Below, one piece after another: positions 35,486-47,805 of a stretch of DNA of 64,000 nucleotides; the stretch's first letter is position 1; each line of letters starts with the position of its first letter. Under the pieces are notes generated by a model. It saw nothing but the letters and a program-made list of their open reading frames with translations. It was not told where the DNA came from and ran no database searches. This DNA comes from Gnetum montanum (lineage: Eukaryota; Streptophyta; Gnetopsida; Gnetales; Gnetaceae). The stretch spans positions 296,648 through 360,647 of the forward strand of contig MNCI01038230.1 in NCBI GenBank assembly GCA_015680685.1. Reading direction: 5' to 3'. Both the position numbers and the translations under genes were made by a program.

Positions 35486-36322
35486 ATGCTAACTTCAATT
35501 CCTCTTAGTGAGGATCTTCCTACAGATGAACCATCCATTTATGCAGTATTATCCCCACAACTTAAGAAATTGAAGACCACATCCCTAGAGTTCCATGTTA
35601 AAGACATTAAGCTAGATGAGAAAACAGGGGAAATCACCATGGCCTCTATGTTTATAACAATACAGGTTGATCATTTCAAAATACATAGGATGCATGTCAA
35701 TGATGGTGTGACAAAAAATGTAATACCTTTTTCCATCATTGAGAAATTGGGAATCACTGAACAAGTATAGCCCACAACAACCTCTTTCTTGAGATCTTTT
35801 AGTGGTTCCCGTGTGGGAGTGAAAGGCATGGTTACCTTAGATTTCATAGCTGGAGACCAATTCCCTACATTAGCTAAATTCAGAGTGGTTGATGAAATGC
35901 TAGGATTTAATCTGATCCTAAGAAATCCTTGGCTAGCTCAACTTAAAGCTGTATCTTCACCAATCCATCAGGAGATACACCTACCTTACGAGGGAGGTGA
36001 GATCATCATACATGGGGATACAACAACATCGATCACTTTCTCATACCTTGAGGTAGGTCAAGGGTCAGAAATTGAGTTCATTAAGCCTAAACAAGAAACC
36101 ATGAACATACATCAATATGTGAACCCAACGTTGACTCACAATCCAACTAGCATTGAAGAAACAAAAGAAGACAAAGACATAGGAGCCATTCTTACTGATG
36201 TTTCTTGGTCAGAACTACCCTTTGACATCACCGATGAAGGGGAAGGTGAATATAAGATCATACCCATACACCCAGCCGCACACGTTAAGTTACAAAAGAT
36301 CAAGAAGAAACTCAACAACTAG
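35486..36322 (+). pseudogene. Protease region of element G
   Basis: Two long open frames in the same phase (35486-35770 and 35789-36322) are separated by a single stop. NDGVTKNVIPFSIIEKLG near 35700-35745 marks the active-site loop, with Asn-Asp-Gly at the usual D-[ST]-G position. Then follow FLRSFSGSRVGVKG, FIAGDQFPT, EMLGFNLILRNPWLAQL and SPIHQEIHLPYEGGE. The acidic C-terminus ends KLQKIKKKLNN. A and C have the same domain order. It is nearly intact. Confidence 0.85.
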
Positions 36323-36334
36323 AACGAATGAGAC

Positions 36335-36810
36335 GAATTGTCCAAAATGACGTTAAACTACAAACAATTCGAAATGACATTAAACTACGAATTGTTCGAA
36401 ATGACATTAAACTACGAACTGTCCAAAATGACGTTAAACTACGAATTGTTTGAAATGACGTTAAACTACGAACAGTCTGAAATGATGTTAAACTACGAAT
36501 TATCTGAAATGACGTTAAAGTAAGAACTGTCCGAAATGACGTTAAACTACAAATTGTCTGAAATAACATTAAACTACGAATAGTCTAAAATGACGCTAAA
36601 CTACAAATTATCCAAAATGACGTTAAACTATGAACTGTCCGAAATGATGTTAAACTATGAATTGTCCAAAATGATGTTAAACTACGAACTGTCCGAAATG
36701 ACGTTAAACTACGAACTTTGTGAAATGACGTTAAATTACGAACTGTTCGAAATGATGTTAAACTACGAATTTCCGAAATGACATTAAACTACGACATGTC
36801 TGGTATGACG
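36335..36810 (+). repeat. 27-bp tandem repeat after the protease of G (~17 units)
   Basis: The unit is AAATGACGTTAAACTACGAA plus 7 bases, mostly CTGTCCG or TTGTCCA. Because 27 is a multiple of three, one frame reads MTLNYELSE over and over with only two stops. Each unit contains GTTAAACTA, the motif also found in the spacers of A and C. It directly follows the protease stop, and the last units drift away near 36800. Confidence 0.9.
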
Positions 36811-37418
36811 TTAAAAATGCCAACAAACTTCTGCAATGACATTAAACTAGCCACGGTTAGAAATGGCCGGTTCTGTTTAAAATTTCTTGAAAGCATTACT
36901 ACCTTTCGCTCGCTATGGCATAAAACTGGTAATCCTTTCTTTAACAACACATGCAATAGTCCATCAAGACTTTAAACTAATGTACCAAGCCTGAAACGGC
37001 TTTAAACTAGAGCCAACAAATTACAGATTTATGAAATCTCATCATTTTACATTGAATTTTTGCTTATAGGTTACAAGTTACGATTTAGATTCTTGCACGA
37101 TCGTTGCTTTCTTTTCCAAATATTTACCTTACATCTTGCTTTACATTTTAAAAATTTATGTTACATTTAGTTGCACACATATACTCTATAAAACAAAGAA
37201 AAACAATAAAAAGAACATGAAAAATGACAAAAATATTTACATGAAACATAAAGATAACAATTCAACCATTTTATACCACAATTAAAATTCAGGCCATTAC
37301 ATCAGTCTTTATACATTCCACCAAACTAGCTATCCTATATTTTTTTACACTTTGTAACTCTCCTACTAAGGGAGTGTCTCTTATTTCACTCATGTTTTAA
37401 TTGGTAGGAGCAAGCATC
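36811..37418 (+). other. Spacer of G between repeat and pol
   Basis: Non-coding. It contains further scattered TTAAACTAG words (e.g. 36845, 36970, 37005), then AT-rich sequence. I looked on the minus strand for the antisense exon seen in A and C and did not find it. Confidence 0.5.
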
Positions 37419-40400
37419 ATGGCCACCAAAAACATCCTCTCAGTATTGTCTCTCAATGGATCATACGGATATGTAGAAAGAGCGATCCACCCAGAGTCAT
37501 TGGATCTAAATCCATCCACCTATACCGACGTGATAGCCTCCACTGAAGAAATGTTAGACTAGCCTAAAAACGTAGCTAAAACTCTAGACCTAGAAGCTAA
37601 CAATATCACTAAAGATCCTCTAGTTGAAATCCCCATTACCATAGTCAATGACGAAGCCAAGACCTTGAAATTAAGTGCCTTACTAGATCCGCAACTTGTA
37701 GGTGACATCACTCAAGTTTTAAAAGACAACATAAAAACATTCACATGGTCACATACAGACATGCCAGGACTAGATCCCCGGATCATCCAACATAACATTA
37801 TTCTTGATGAAAAAATTAAACCAGTAAAGCAAAAAGCACGAAAGGTTAGACCCGAAGTGGCATTAGCAGTTTGCACTGAGATCACAAAACTATACCAAGC
37901 CGGTTTCATCCGAGCCATCGACTATTCTGATTGGGTATCAAACATTGTTGTAGTCCCCAAGAAGAACAGTAGTATACGCATATGCATTGACTTCCATGAT
38001 CTCAATATAGCCACTATAAAAGATGATTTCCTGTTACCTAGTATTGATCAACTTATTGACATGACTGTTCGGCATGCACTATTTTCCTTCATGGACGGAT
38101 TTTCGGGCTACAATCAAATAAGAATTAATCCAGAGCATCAAGTTAGGATAACTTTTATGACACCTTGGTGGACATTTTGTTACACGATGATGCCATTTGG
38201 CCTTAAGAATGCAGGTGCTACATATCAACGAGCAATGACATACATATTTAGTGACTACATGCTCAATTTTCTCAATGATTATGTTGATGATATAGCAGTC
38301 AAATCTAAAAAAACTGAACGACATGCAAAATATTTAGACTTAGTGCTTAAACGTTGTCTCAAATATGACCTTAGGATCAACCCAAAAAAGTGTGTCTTCG
38401 GTGTTAAAATGGGAAAAATTCTTGGTTTCCTAGTTTTCGAAATAGGGATATAGGTAGACCCTGATAAGGTTAAAGTGATAACCAATATGCAACCACCAAT
38501 AAACCTTACCGAACTACGCAACCTCCAAGGTAGGCTACAATTCATTAGACTCTTTATGGAAAGGCTAACAGATAAGTTGAGTCCCATGCAACATCTATTA
38601 TGAAAGAATGTACACTTCCAATGGACCCAACAATGCCAAGAAGCATTTGAAAACATAAAACAAGAGTTGGCCCAACTACCAATAGTTTATCCTCTACAAA
38701 GTGACAAACCTTTCTACATCTATCTTGCAACTTCCAGTTCGTCCATCACATTCATGCTTTGTCAAAAATGTCAAGATGGGGCCAAGATCCCTATATACTA
38801 TCTAAGCCATGCTTTAATAGCCCATGAACAATGATACAACGACATAGAGAAATCATGCCTCGCCCTTGTCTTCCCTTTAAAGAAATGGCGGCATTATCTC
38901 TTCCATAATTAGGTTTACATCATTTGTAAAGATAATGTTCTCTCTGCCATCACTAATAACATCTATGAGTCAAGTAGGTTAGCTAGGTGGAAAGAAATGA
39001 TTGCAGAGTTTGATTTACACTATGTTGCTCAGTCTTCCACAAAAGGTCAAGCAATAGCCACACAACTAACTATCTCACCAATGCACGATCAAGCAACAAT
39101 AAACCCCAAATTCCTAGATGAAAATGTTAATAGTATAGACACCATACCTGATGACTATGAGGCAATCCTCTACTTCAATGGAGCCTCAACCTCTTGAGGA
39201 GGAGGTGCCGCAGCTATTTTAACATACCCCTCTGGAGAAATCCAACCTTCTTCCTACCACTTAAACTTTCCTTGCACCAGTAACGTAGCAGAGTACAAAG
39301 GTCTTCTTAGAGGACTTCAAGTAGCGTTAAATTCGGGAATCTCATGCCTTGTAGTTCGAGGTGATTCGTAATTGGTTATTAATCAAGTCACTAAAGTCTA
39401 CGCATGCAAAACTCTCCATTTGCAATTGTATTGTGATTTAACTAAACATCTAGTGAGGCAACTAATAGAAGTGGGTATACAACATGTCCCTAGAAGCAAA
39501 AATACCATCGTTGATGCACTTGCCACACTAGCCTTAAACATGACACCTGGAATGTTTCATGCATTGCCTAGTTCTATAATGAGTTGTGCTGAACCTATAA
39601 TTAACACTCTAAATGAAGTACCTATAGCATCTGTTAGTACAACACAAGCAATAGAATGGTATGATGACGTAAAAGAGTATCTTCTAAGAGGCGAACCTCC
39701 GCAACACTTGACAAATGCTCAAAAGGATGCCGTACGAAAACATTCCTACCAATACACATTAATAGGTGATACCTTGTGTTGTAAATCATATGAAGGAATT
39801 CTGCTAATGTGTGTTAGTAGCATTGATGGTCAAACGATTGTAGAACAAATCTACGAAGGACTTTGTGGAGGGCACATAGCACCTAAAGCAATGGCAACGA
39901 AGATTAGGCATTTAGGCTATTACTAGCCACACATGGAATATGATTGCATCTCCAAGGTTAGAACATGTGACATCTGCCAAAAGCATGGTAATCTGATACA
40001 TGTGCCACCTAACGAACTACATACCACACAAATCACATGGCCATTCCAAAAATGGGGTTTAGACTTAATTGGACCAATAACGCCATCATCTTCAGTAGGC
40101 TATAACTTCATTATCACTGCAACTGAATATTTCACAAAGTCGGTGGATGTTATTCCTCTTAGGAAGACCACATCAAAACATGTTTGCACCTTTATAATGG
40201 AAAATATCATAACTCGTTTTGGTATTCCAATGACCATCTTCATCGAAAATGGGCCACAATTCAGCAGTGCAGATACCAAAAGCTTTTGTGAAAGTTTGGG
40301 CATTAAACATGCATTTTCATCACCTTACTACCCACAGGGCAATGGTCAAGTAGAGGCTACAAATAAAACTATCATCATGATGCTCAAAAAGATGCTGAAT

Positions 40401-40895
40401 CAGATCAAGAAATGATGGCATGAACAATTAGTATATACATTGTGGGCTTACAGAACAACACATTGAACATCCACAGGTAAAACTCCATATAGTCTAGTGT
40501 ATGGATCTGAAGCTATTTTACCTTTAGAATTTTAGGTTCCCTCATTGCGGATAGCTCTCTCCAGTCTCCTCGATGAAAGTCAAAATAATGAATTGCGCAT
40601 TGCCGACCTGGATTCGGTAGAGGAGGAACATGTACGAATACTCAATCAAATTGAATGGTACCAAAAGCAACAAAGGAAAAGGCACAAGCACGACCTCCAT
40701 AAACGCCCGATCAAAGAAGGAGATCTAGTCCTTAAGGACGTCCAAGAGCATCCAAATAAATTCTCAACCAACTGGGAAGGGCCTTATTTAGTCACCAAGG
40801 CATACAAAAATGGAGCATTCAAACTTGCTGAAATGGATGGAAATGAGTTTAGCAATTCTACAAACCCCTTGTACTTGAAGAGGTGCTACATCTGA
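37419..40895 (+). pseudogene. Pol of element G: RT, two RNase H domains, integrase
   Basis: It starts MATKNILSV at 37419, after the spacer. RT is open from 37665 to 38453, with FMDGFSGYNQI, PFGLKNAGATYQRAM and catalytic YVDD, NPKKCVF. A first RNase H follows (38630-39090; KKWRHYLF), then a second (39160-39560; EYKGLLRG, DALATLAL), in which the first Asp is changed (YFNGAS). The integrase zinc domain has HIAPKAMATKIRHLGYY and CDICQKH (39870-39990). The core (39933-40415) has LDLIGPI, then IENGPQF where relatives have IDNGPQF, then VEATNK. The C-terminal domain (40545-40895) ends NPLYLKRCYI. Only a handful of stops break it. Confidence 0.92.
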
Positions 40896-40913
40896 CAAAC
40901 TCGAGGCACAGAA

Positions 40914-41356
40914 CAGTCCTTGATCATGACTTAAAACTGATACCACAGAATAGTCCTAGATCATGACTTAAAATTGATACTACAGAACAGTCCTGGATCA
41001 TAACTTAAAACTAATACCACAGAATAGTCTTGGCATCATGACTTAAAACTAATACCATAGAATAGTCCTGGAATCATGACTTAAAAATGCTACCATAGAA
41101 TAGTCCTAGCATCATGACTTAAAATTGATACCATAGAATAGTCCTGGATCATGACTTAAAACTGATACCATAGAACAATCCTGGATCATGACTTAAACCT
41201 GATACCACAGAATAGTCATGGATCGTGACTTAAAACTGATACCACAGAATAGTCCTGGATCATGACTTAAAACTGATACCACAAAATAGTCCTGGATCAT
41301 GACTTAAAACTGATATCACAAAATAGTCCTGGATCATGACCTAAAACTGATACGAC
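40914..41356 (+). repeat. 37-bp tandem repeat after integrase of G (12 units)
   Basis: Twelve contiguous units of 37-38 bp of the form AGTCCTGGATCATGACTTAA plus AACTGATACCACAGAAT, with few differences between units. They begin 19 bp after the pol stop. There are no unique spacers, so this is a minisatellite, not a CRISPR array. Confidence 0.92.
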
Positions 41357-42736
41357 AGATTTCTGTCTGGTATGACACAAAACTGCTACATCCATCCACC
41401 ATGACATGAAACTAGCATCTAGAGTCCACTAAGACTATAAACTAGTTTGTCTCTTCACAGTCTGCTATGACTATAAACTAGCAATGCACCATCTGCTACG
41501 ACACTAAACTAGCACCGTCCAAGGGGTTATGATGTAAAACTAATCCACGACAGTCTACTAAGACTATAAACTAGTGATATCATTGATGACCAGGAAAAAC
41601 TTGAAAAGATCTATTGTTGCAGTTGGTTGTTCCTATTCCACAAAGGCTTGTTGCATGATTCATCTCATGGGCCCTAATGAAACTGATGTTGTTCATGATT
41701 CTGTTTGCTTTGAAAATTGCACGCGGTGAATACATCTCCTTGTTTAAAGTGTTTAGCTAACTATTTGATTTATGGTTTTCTTATTTTCTTGAAGTTGTGT
41801 TTGCAGGATGACACTTCTGAGGCGTTCGTGCATAGATGCACTTCATCGTGATGACAAAGTATCACATTTTTCCTAACGCATGCAACTGGGTTAATTAAAC
41901 CATTCATAAGTACATTCCTGACTATTGATACATTCCCTATTCCCCATCATGCTCCGTTATCCTATCCAATTATATCCCCTTGATACATTCGTCTCACCTC
42001 AAAACTCTTGATACACTGTTGCACACTATAGCTCTCTAAGCAATTGCGACACAAAACACGATACATAGTACATGATGCAAAATGCAAGTGCTCAAACATG
42101 AGCATGGTACAAAAAGCAAGCTCTTTTAAAAAGACTAAGAAAAGAAAAAAAAGACAGAAAAAATCAAAAACAACCAAAAAAGAAGAAGAACAAATGGTCA
42201 AAGAGCAAAGTGTACAGAAAAGGTCTTCATGACCCTGTTGACATCATAAGCAAAAGACTATTGGTCATTCTCATACAAGCCATAGGCAAGAAGGTAATTG
42301 TCTTGAAAAAAAATAGTTACACTTATGTCTGAAAGAGACCATGTTACACATCATCGCGTGGCTTTGGCTATTCACAACTGGCCCCGCAAATACTCTATAA
42401 GAGTCCTGTTTCTTCAAAGAACGCATCTCCTATGTCTTGGTTCCAAGTCTGCTAAAAACCTGGCTATTGACAAGGACCAATGACATGATTTGTGCACAAG
42501 AGAGCATTCCTATCCCACAAATCCTAGTGGCAATCATAGCCCTTAACCTCCTGGCTTCCCTGGATACAACCGGTTCCCTTACATCTTGAACCACATTCCC
42601 TCAATCCCATGTACTTTTGAAAATGGTGCGATAACACCTAGCTAAGGGCTAATGGTTAATGTTTGATGCTTTTTTGTTCATGGTGTTTTACACTTCTTTG
42701 TTGATGCCTCTCGAGTGAATTCCTCCAAGCGTCAAC
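41357..42736 (+). other. Spacer of G between repeats and polypurine tract
   Basis: At 41370-41580 irregular words of the type CTATGACTATAAACTAGC and TACGACACTAAACTAGC recur. The rest is non-coding, with an A-rich stretch at 42125-42200. Antisense reading near the polypurine tract gives only short frames; no clear counterpart of the antisense region of A and C. Confidence 0.5.
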
Positions 42737-42749
42737 AAAGAGGGACCAA
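42737..42749 (+). other. Polypurine tract of element G
   Basis: AAAGAGGGACCAA directly before the LTR start TGAAACACC. Confidence 0.85.
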
Positions 42750-44531
42750 TGAAACACCACAAAAATTTTAGCAACACTTCCAAAGAACTTCAGAGCCTCT
42801 GAAATAGCTTCAAGTAGCCCACCATGGAGCAAGCAAGGTCCCCCTGGGGCCCACAGATCACGAAAAGAAGTCTCGGCGTTAAGAATCACCGGTTTCATGG
42901 CCAAAAAGTGCAATTTTAGCTAAGTGCAATGTTCTTACGTTGTGTTTACGTTGCACAACATAAGGATCAACGTCACCAACATTTGGGGCCCCAACACTAA
43001 GTCAAAATAGGCTAAAATCAAGCACAAGGATCCCCCATGACCTTCACCAAGGTCCCCAGCAGCTCCCAGCCTCCAAAAAATCAAAATTCGGGCCTTAAAT
43101 GAGGTATTTTCACTTGATTACGTTGAGGCTGCACAACATAAATCACTATTCACAGCATAAAACACTATTCATCACGTGAACACTATTCACAGTGTAAAAC
43201 ACTATTCATCGTGTGAACACTATTCACATTGTAAAACACTTTTCATTACACTGAGGCTACATTTTCTTACACTGCATAGCATAAAACACTATTCACAGCG
43301 TAAAACACTATTCATCACATGAACACTATTCACAGCATAAAACACTTCATTACACTGAGGCTACATTTTCTTACGCTGCACCACGTAAAATACTATTCAT
43401 AGCGTAAAACACTATTCATTACGTTGAGGCTACATTTTCTTACGCTGCACAGCGTAAAATACTATTCACATCATAAAATACTATTCATTGCATGAACACT
43501 ATTCACAGCGTAAAACACTATTCATTACGCTGAGGCTACATTTTCTTATGCTGCACCATGTAAAACACTATTCACAGCATAAAACACTATTCATTGCATG
43601 AACACTATTCACAGCGTAAAACAATATTCATCGCGTGAACACTATTCATAGCATAAAATACTATTCATCGCGTGAACACTATTCACAGTGTAAAACACTA
43701 TTCATTATGCTGAGGCTACATTTTCTTACGCTACACAACATAAAATACTATTCACAGCGTAAAACACTATTCATTACGTGAACACTATTCACAGCATAAA
43801 ATACTATTCATCGTGTGAACACTACTCATCAGCAACTTCCAAAAAATTTCAGAAAAATTTCAGAAAATGGCAGAAAATTCTCAGCATCAGCAATTTCCAA
43901 AAATTCTATGCCGAAGCCTGGCCGAACCCTATAAATACCATGTCAATTCATATAAATCGGGGTTGGCAATTAGAGAGATTGGCAATTCTGAGAAAGTACA
44001 GAACCTGCAATCCTTGGGCACTCAGCACATCTGACTATTGGCATCCAAGTATTTCTCATGTTCATCACATCACATCATCACATCATCACTTCAGACATCA
44101 TCCCAGGGCTTAGTGCTTGACCTGCCATCCACACATGCAGCTACACTTTGAACGGTGCATATCTTTTTATTAAACAATACAATACAATTCATTGCCTTCC
44201 ATTTACATTTTTTAGTTCTATTTATGCTTTGTTTACAATATAGTTATTTCTACGCTTTATTTATAATTTGGTACACTATTTTTACATTTTATGTCGCTAT
44301 TTGCATTCCGTTTACATCCCATTTATGTCGTTCACAATAACCCCAGCGCTAGTTGTAGCTTACGCTTGGGGAAGTCCTTGGTTGATTTGCATGCAAACCA
44401 TCCAAGGCACTCTACCTTCATTCCATTTTCCAACTTGCCCTCAAGCGAAGGCAGGGTCAGCTGTGGCTGCTCGACGATCTCTCGGTGTTTGTTTCCCTTC
44501 CAGCCTCACACAGACGATTTAGGTTAGTACA
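42750..44531 (+). repeat. 3' LTR of element G (1.78 kb)
   Basis: It starts TGAAACACCACAAAAATT and ends GATTTAGGTTAGTACA. Compared with the 5' LTR it lacks about 370 bp near 43905, while its minisatellite (43125-43830) is slightly longer and differently arranged. TATA box CCTATAAATA at 43928-43937. Confidence 0.92.
43125..43830 (+). repeat. Minisatellite inside the 3' LTR of G
   Basis: Same units as 30950-31600: GTAAAACACTATTCA and GTGAACACTATTCACA, with interspersed GAGGCTACATTTTCTTACGC. Confidence 0.85.
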
Positions 44532-44536
44532 CTGTT
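44532..44536. repeat. Target site duplication of element G, right copy (CTGTT)
   Basis: Matches 30567-30571 and restarts the gag frame of C. Confidence 0.9.
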
Positions 44537-45830
44537 GACCCAATTCGTGACACAATTCAAGTATAACTTGAAGCCTGAGACCACACTGGATCAGTTGATG
44601 ATCGTAAAACAAGACCCTTTAGAGCTGGTGCAAAAATTCATCTAGCATTGGAGCGCAACCCTTAATGAAATCCACGAGCCTGTCATGGAGGCTCACTTGT
44701 TAGCCGTCTTCAAGGGCACAGTAAATGACTTCATCAAGTCAAAGCTGTATCACCTCGCTCCCCACTCCCTTAGTCAGGCCTTTGGCCACACCAAAAGCAT
44801 ATAGGACGCGACTAAGGTGAGAAAAGACTTGGCCTATATCACATACAAAAACACCTTCACAAAAAGGGAAAAGGGTAAGGCTCCAACGACCATAGTAGCT
44901 ACTGTAGCAGCTGAGGCTAAACCCAAACTGAATAACAATGATAGCAAAAATAATAAGAAACCAACCACATAAGTGGCTAATCTTGCCCCAAAGCTGGCTC
45001 ACACATGACAACCTACTACATCCATGCTTGAAACATCTATGTAATCTAAACCCAACTTTGAACGTAAGGATCGCTCGAAGTACAGCACGCTACCTCTAAA
45101 ACCTTCAGAGCTTCTAAAGCAGTTATTGGTAGCTGGGTACATCCAACATAAGTGGATGTTAGAAGAGGCAAACGTGAGGCATCAACGTTACTGTGAGCTC
45201 CTTAGGAACCCCTCTCTGGCCTTGCCCAATGAGCCTTTAATTCCCAAGAGCTTCAGGCTAGACAAATTTTGCAATTATCACCAACTGTGTGGTCACAACA
45301 CAGATTACTATCTATTGTTGCAGGACGATATCCAAAGACTAATCAACAATAGAGATCCCCTCAATGCCAACAATTTCGGTTACATCATTAATATCGTTGG
45401 CATTGATAGTGATCCCAGGCCACCCTATCAACCGTTTGTGATCCATATGCCTCAGTGCAGTGTGCCACTGCCACCATTGGTTGATCCAAACCTGCAGTCG
45501 TCGTTTGTTCTAAAAGTCCCACCGCGGATACCCTCTTTTGCACCATCTATTAGTTGGGTCACACGGCCCCACCAGCTAACACCCCTAGCTCCGTTTGTCA
45601 TTAGGGGGCAATGCCTATAGCAGCCCCCACGCCTCGTAGCAAAGCCGAGCAACCTTCTCTCCCCGCAAGGCAAGCGGTACATTGGGCAGGCAAGATGTCA
45701 AAAGAAAGTATGATCGAGAGTATTGCTAAGCCTAGATCCTTACCCTTAGCATCCATACCAAAAATGATGGTTGACACAGCCACGCAGCCTGTGTCACCCT
45801 ATCTATAGGAATCTGTACTCAAAATCTAAA
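44537..45830 (+). pseudogene. Gag of element C, C-terminal half
   Basis: Continues directly from EEL at 30569 with LTQFVTQFKYNLKPETT, then SATLNEIHEP, NDFIKSKLYHLAPHSL, a Lys/Asn/Thr-rich linker, and an open frame (45126-45620) with RFC-type knuckle remains (DKFCNYHQLCGHNTDYYLLL), DPLNANNFGYIIN and QPFVIHMPQ. A stop at 44643-44645 (TAG) lies where G has CAA. The tail is Pro-rich and broken near 45600-45830. Confidence 0.88.
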
Positions 45831-45940
45831 TTACCTTTCCTCAGGAGATTCATCTTCTGCGACGAGTCAAAGAGGAAGAACGCATCGAATAAGAGGACGG
45901 TCAAGACCTCCTGGATTATTTCTCCCAAGTCAAGTAAGCT

Positions 45941-46540
45941 TTGAAGCAGAAAAATGCTACACTAAGCTTGTACAACCTAATTATAGCATCTCTGCCTCAC
46001 TACAAGGCTCTAATCTGTATGTTAATAGCGATTTCAGTCAACGAGCACCTCCCTGCGAAAGAGAATGCAATACATTCAGTTATGCTCCCCTTCGTACCTC
46101 CACACCCTGCGATGCCTCGATTGACTTTCAACAATAGCGCTATTAGAAAAGATCTCGAAAGGGGTCAAGTGACTACGGTGCCCCTCTTCATCATAATTCG
46201 GGTTGGGCAACACCAGATCCGAAGAGTACACATCGATGATGGGGTTGCCACAAACGTCATTCCCTTTTCTGTCATAGACAAGTTGCGTTTGGTCGACCAG
46301 ATCAAACCCACCACAACGTCGTGCCTAAGGTCCTTCAACGGGGCACGCATCCTAGTGAAAGGTACAGTACATGTAAACTTCATATCTGGGGATCAATTTC
46401 CCATAGATGCAACATTCATCGTGGTCGAGGAAATTCTTGGGTTTAACCTAACTCAAGATTGTCTCCTCACCTATACACTAGGAAATCCATTTGCCTTATG
46501 CTGGCAGGGAAGTGATGATCCACGATGATGAAATAGCAAT
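45941..46540 (+). pseudogene. Protease of element C
   Basis: Open for 195 codons. It starts with LSLYNLIIASLPHYKALICM, shared with A (SLYNLIMMSVLHYEALICML), then IDDGVATNVIPFSVIDKL (active-site loop, about 46230-46285), LRSFNGARILVKG, FISGDQFPI and EEILGFNL. The expected 'L..PWLAQL' is altered after 46450 and the frame is lost, with the C-terminal part surviving in pieces to about 46780. Confidence 0.82.
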
Positions 46541-46799
46541 GCAAGCAATCAGTAATGTAGAAACAGAGTAGGGTTTAAAGGTTACAATCCTAGAGGATAA
46601 GGCATCTACGTGCGCATGCATTAACCATCTAATGGGATCGACCTTGCAAGTCGACCCCTAAACCGAAAGTGCATGGGTCGAGCTGCCCTTCCAAGCAGAG
46701 GGAAATGATGCCGGCGAAAACCTTGGCAAATTACTTCGACCCTATGCTCTGATCAACTTATGATGGGTTAAGAGGCAACTACACGTATCGGAGTGACAC

Positions 46800-47444
46800 C
46801 ATTGGTACCTAACCGGTTGTTGTCTCTTGGACACTTATTGCCTTTTCGTCTCAATGACATACACTTCTCCTAGCATCGTGACGCTACGGCCTGAGATGGT
46901 CTAAAACTAGCACGATGACATTTCGCTTGGTTAGCCTGTGGTACTTTTGACACATTATGTAATGGCCCAAAATGATCAAAAATTAGCACTATTACTTCTT
47001 CATTTTCATGACATGCTACTTTTCTAGCATTGCTATGCTACGGCCCGAAATGGCCTAAAACTAGCATTATCTCCTATTCACATTGATAACATACAGTTTC
47101 TCTGGCATTGCTATGCTACGGCCTAGAATGACCTAAAACTAGCATTTTTGCCTTACTATTTTATGAACTACCTCCTTTGAGCATTAGCTGGAAATGGCCT
47201 GAAACTAGCACTATCGCTTATCACTTTAATTTACCACACCATGGCCCGAAATGCGCCAAAACTAGCAATGGCCCGAAATGGCCTAAAACTAGCATCTAAA
47301 AACATGAAAACTTTACATAGTACACAAGTTAACAAAAAATCAATTTCCTTGCCAAAGTTTTTCATTCTATTCAAAATCTCCACCCATTGGCAATGTTGCA
47401 AAATTTTCAGAAAGAAAAAAAGCAAAGGGGTCATGAAAACTTAC
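46800..47444 (+). repeat. Spacer of C after protease, with GGCC...AAACTAGC repeats
   Basis: About eight irregular units of the form CTACGGCCCGAAATGGCC followed by TAAAACTAGCA, at 46885-47295. A carries the same words on its gag-pol strand after protease (18945-19065). The remainder to 47444 is non-coding. Confidence 0.65.
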
Positions 47445-47554
47445 TGGGTCAATGGCGTGTGCTCTTGCGCTAGAACGCACACTTGTGGCATGCGTCTCAG
47501 GGCCTTTTTCTCCTCTTCAACCTTCGCAAGCACCAGATGAGTCTTGGGAGCCAT
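47445..47554 (-). pseudogene. Antisense gene relic in C: first exon only
   Basis: The minus strand starts ATG at 47554 and reads MAPKTHLVLAKVEEEKKALR in one open frame, down to 47445, where a GTAAGT splice donor follows (47444-47439). It aligns with exon 1 of the antisense gene of A (MAPRKEHTHLALAKVDE, 14401-14522, which also ends at a GT donor). The donor is in the same phase in both. The later exons are absent between here and the protease, so the spacer of C has lost the gene body. Confidence 0.65.
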
Positions 47555-47679
47555 GGTGCTCCTTACAAATTTACAACCTTTGCTATAAAAATTTGTCTTG
47601 CTAGTCAACTACTTCATGCTTTGAAATTGTCGTATGCTCTAATGAGGGTTCTACACTCTTACAGTGGAAACAACAATAT

Positions 47680-47805
47680 TACCTAGGTTTAATCCTTATT
47701 TACAGCTGCAAGGGCAAGATGAGGAAACTTACCTCTTTCTCTCTCCGATTAATGCGGAGCATGCCGTGCAGCGTAGCATGCTCACCACGACATCATAACA
47801 CTATT
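47680..47805 (-). promoter_or_regulatory. Promoter relic of the antisense gene in C
   Basis: The minus strand aligns with 14160-14300 of A: GAGCATGCTACGCTGCAC, GAGAGAAAGAGG, then TGTAAATAAGGATTAA where A has TATAAATAGGGATTAA. The TATA box itself is changed by one base here. Confidence 0.55.

Larger units (their letters stand above)
30572..44531 (+). mobile_element. Element G: Tat-like retrotransposon, 14.0 kb, nested in C
   Basis: Both LTRs, primer site, gag, protease, 27-bp-repeat spacer, pol, 37-bp-repeat spacer and polypurine tract are present in order, bounded by CTGTT duplications. It is the least damaged element in the window and, by nesting, the youngest. Unlike A and C it shows no antisense gene between protease and RT. 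Its LTR body differs from A and C but shares TGAAACACC at the start and TACA at the end. Confidence 0.93.

Noticed and set aside
36312-36569. Minus-strand open frame of Thr/Ser/Phe repeats
   Set aside because: Complement of the 27-bp repeat; any frame of a repeat with a length divisible by three stays open.
40914-41356. Regular 37-bp repeats resembling a CRISPR array
   Set aside because: Units are contiguous with no unique spacers, and the context is a plant retrotransposon.
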